From the NCBI GenBank assembly GCA_037957365.1, contig JARHVA010006306.1:1-64000 (forward strand): DNA of 64,000 nt, given 5' to 3'. The position numbers and the translations under genes were made by a program. Of the stretch, positions 62,076-64,000 are shown one piece after another. Each line of letters begins with the position of its first letter. The first letter of the stretch is position 1. This DNA comes from Torreya grandis. Its lineage: Eukaryota; Streptophyta; Pinopsida; Cupressales; Taxaceae. Under the pieces are notes generated by a model that had not been told where the DNA came from, ran no database searches, and saw nothing but the letters and a program-made list of their open reading frames with translations.

Positions 62076-63270
62076 TGACTAGGGCATATGTATACACATA
62101 ATATTTTCAAACATTATTAATTAGTGATTTTTTATCTATTGTAGGAACCAATCAAGTCTCAATATATTTTAGTACATGCCATAAGGGGTGAGCTAGGAAA
62201 GGGGTGGATAAACTAGTTATGCGTCACATGATTATTGTCCCTATACTACCATTTGATATCTTCACACCCATATCCTTAAAAAATTTCCCTAACCTTTGCA
62301 TCCTATTTTTAACCCTCCTCAAGTCTTTTTTTCCTTTACTATCCCTTCCCTAGCCTAAAATATTTTTTTATGGTTTATAATAAACTATTGACCCCATTAA
62401 CCCTATACTCTAATTGAAAAAACTCATTTAGTGTCTAGGTTGGCCCCTAACTAACCTAAGCTAGGACCTAATTTATTTTTGTCAATAATGATACATAGTC
62501 AATTAGGTCAAACCCATCCACTAAAATTTCATAAAGTAATAGGGTTAGATCTATCTATATATACACATTCATTTCATCATTTTTAAGAGAGGAGATTAAG
62601 AAGAGATATATATTGAATATCTACTTATCCACCATTCTACTTAAAGAAGATAGCTTAGGGTTTCATACTTTCTTTGGAGATATAGATCTTATCTTATGGA
62701 TATGTATTTTGGATGCAATGATAGGTTGTGTAGTCTAGAGTTAATTCATCCCTTTTATCCTTACATACCACAAAAACCTCTTATAAATCACCTTGGCCAA
62801 GGGAGATATTGATGCTTAGTGGGTTTGTCTTCAAAAGTAAGTATTCCTAACTTTGTTCCTCCTTTATAAGAGTAGATATATATTCATTTGTACTTATCTC
62901 CCATAAATTAGGATTACATACACATTGATGTGAGTATATGTATTATATGAATGTCTACTTTATATGTTTATTAACCACACTGTATGCCACAAGATTTGGT
63001 GAGAAATAGATTATACTTTAGTTTACTTTTTATTAGTTTAGTGAATATGAAAACATAAGACTTAGTTAGGGTTATTGCATAGTTTTGCTTGAATGAAGGA
63101 TTTGGAACCCTCCCTAGTAATATTATTATTGTAATAGATCCCTTGTCTAGGTAGATTAGATCCATATTGGTCATGACCCTACATATATAATGTATCAATA
63201 ATCAAAAGTGTAAGTAGGATTTATCTTCTCAAAGCTAGGATTGATTTATAGATCAATTGCATTTTCATTT
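62076..63270 (+). repeat. Repeat Z copy 2
   Basis: It is a direct copy of 33098-34260. It keeps the TATA box (62555-62570), the splice-donor-like site (62832-62842) and the end gattgatttatagatcaat. Unlike copy 1, its left neighbour is continuous with the PMD-side sequence. Confidence 0.8.
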
Positions 63271-63740
63271 AAATATAGAAACCAAATTTGACACTAATGG
63301 GGACCTTAGTGAAAAAATTATATGATAATATTTGTATAATTATATAATGATTAATATGTGAACATCATTACTCACAAAAAATAATATCAACCTATAAATA
63401 TGCACTTACCAATTATCTTTAAGATTGACACCACCCCAAATCCTATGAGGAGCTATGATTTAATTGTTGACCTAGTAAAGACATTTTATCATATTTATTT
63501 TTTATATTTTATTAAAAAAACTATTTACCATTGTTAAAAATTTATTTATGCCTTAGTATTGATCTACCTCAATGTCATGTCACCACCCTAATGTTAGATC
63601 ATTCACATTGATCTGGACATGTCTCAACCTAGACATAACTTGAGAGATATTAGTTAATTATTTGACCTTAAGATCCTACCCAAAGATGTCAAGATGAATA
63701 TAAAGGGGATTTAATTATTTATCTAAAATTATGAATCTAT
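63271..63740. other. 470-bp spacer between Z2 and W2
   Basis: No coding or match to other parts of the window was seen. A purine run ataaaggggattt near 63698-63710 could be a polypurine tract, but the next bases do not start a recognisable LTR. Confidence 0.4.
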
Positions 63741-64000
63741 AAAAATTATTTATTCCCCTTCATTCGTTTTTAAAACTAAGCATACACATGGTTGAAACTC
63801 GAGTTAACATATTGGTTCATAGGAAAGCCTAAGTATTTTAATTAGTAATGTCTTTGAATACTTAGATTTATTTATCGAAAGTCTAAATCCCATTTGTGTG
63901 TATTAATTTGTCTCTCATGTTGTTTATTCCAATTATGTATGGAGGAGGAATCTTAAAAGGCATAAAATTTTAGAAGACAAATCATTTTAACAAAAGGAAA
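63741..64000 (+). repeat. Repeat W copy 2, cut by window end
   Basis: It matches 47151-47400 along its whole visible length. It continues past the window, so its full size and role cannot be judged. Confidence 0.75.

Larger units (their letters stand above)
33098..63270 (+). mobile_element. Tat-like gag-protease element T with nested elements V and U (inferred extent)
   Basis: Gag and protease remnants (42060-45010) lie between two copies of repeat Z on the plus strand. Z carries a TATA box and ends where an internal region would begin, so it behaves as the promoter/U5 part of an LTR. W (47151) follows the coding part and may be the start of the 3' LTR, which would run W, nested U, PMD region, then Z2. 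The left LTR is cut by element A2. No RT, RNase H or integrase motifs were seen, so the element would be non-autonomous. The extent is inference. Z could instead be LTRs of a separate element. Confidence 0.5.

Overview
The window looks like intergenic heterochromatin from a very large plant genome, and a gymnosperm such as a conifer is the best guess. It is AT-rich with few CpG dinucleotides. I find no intact gene, tRNA, rRNA or CRISPR. Nearly everything recognisable is an old, mutated LTR retrotransposon of Ty3/gypsy (chromovirus and Tat/Ogre-like) or Ty1/copia type. Reading frames are short because stops and frameshifts have accumulated. The organism assignment is inference from base composition, element families and nesting.

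Layout. (A) 1-6140, minus strand: a chromovirus with an LTR fragment (1-240), polypurine tract, integrase with a chromodomain-like tail, RNase H, RT, gag, a Met-tRNA-like primer site and the distal part of its 5' LTR. (Y) 7898-23948, minus strand: a Tat/Ogre-type element with both LTRs, gag, protease, RT, RNase H, a second (archaeal-type) RNase H and integrase. (A2) 25700-33091, minus strand: a gag-like relic attached to a long LTR of the same family as A. That LTR carries a perfect 59-bp-arm palindrome and long microsatellites. (T) 33098 to about 63270, plus strand: a Tat-like gag-protease element with no detectable RT. Its LTR pieces are repeats Z (33098-34260 and 62076-63270) and W (47151-48953 and 63741-64000). 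Two plus-strand elements are nested in T: V (35125-40782; 2.3-kb LTRs, 1-kb interior without recognisable coding) and U (48954-58820; copia-type, 2.9-kb LTRs, gag with two zinc knuckles, no pol). Next to U lies an antisense plant-mobile-domain pseudogene (about 58840-60810).

The elements do not form a pathway. The inferred order of events is nesting: V and U are younger than T, and Y interrupts the sequence between A and A2. Several elements (A2, T, U, V) lack polymerase genes and would have depended on proteins supplied by other elements. The most unusual points are the PMD sequence next to or inside a retrotransposon LTR, a conserved splice-donor-like site in the Z LTR with a good acceptor downstream, the palindrome in A2, an exact 32-bp-period tandem array in Y, and the apparent LTR-interior-LTR-interior-LTR arrangement at the right end.

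Limits: all similarities were read by eye. Boundaries of decayed elements are approximate to tens of bases unless a terminal motif is named, and no identity percentages or ages were computed.
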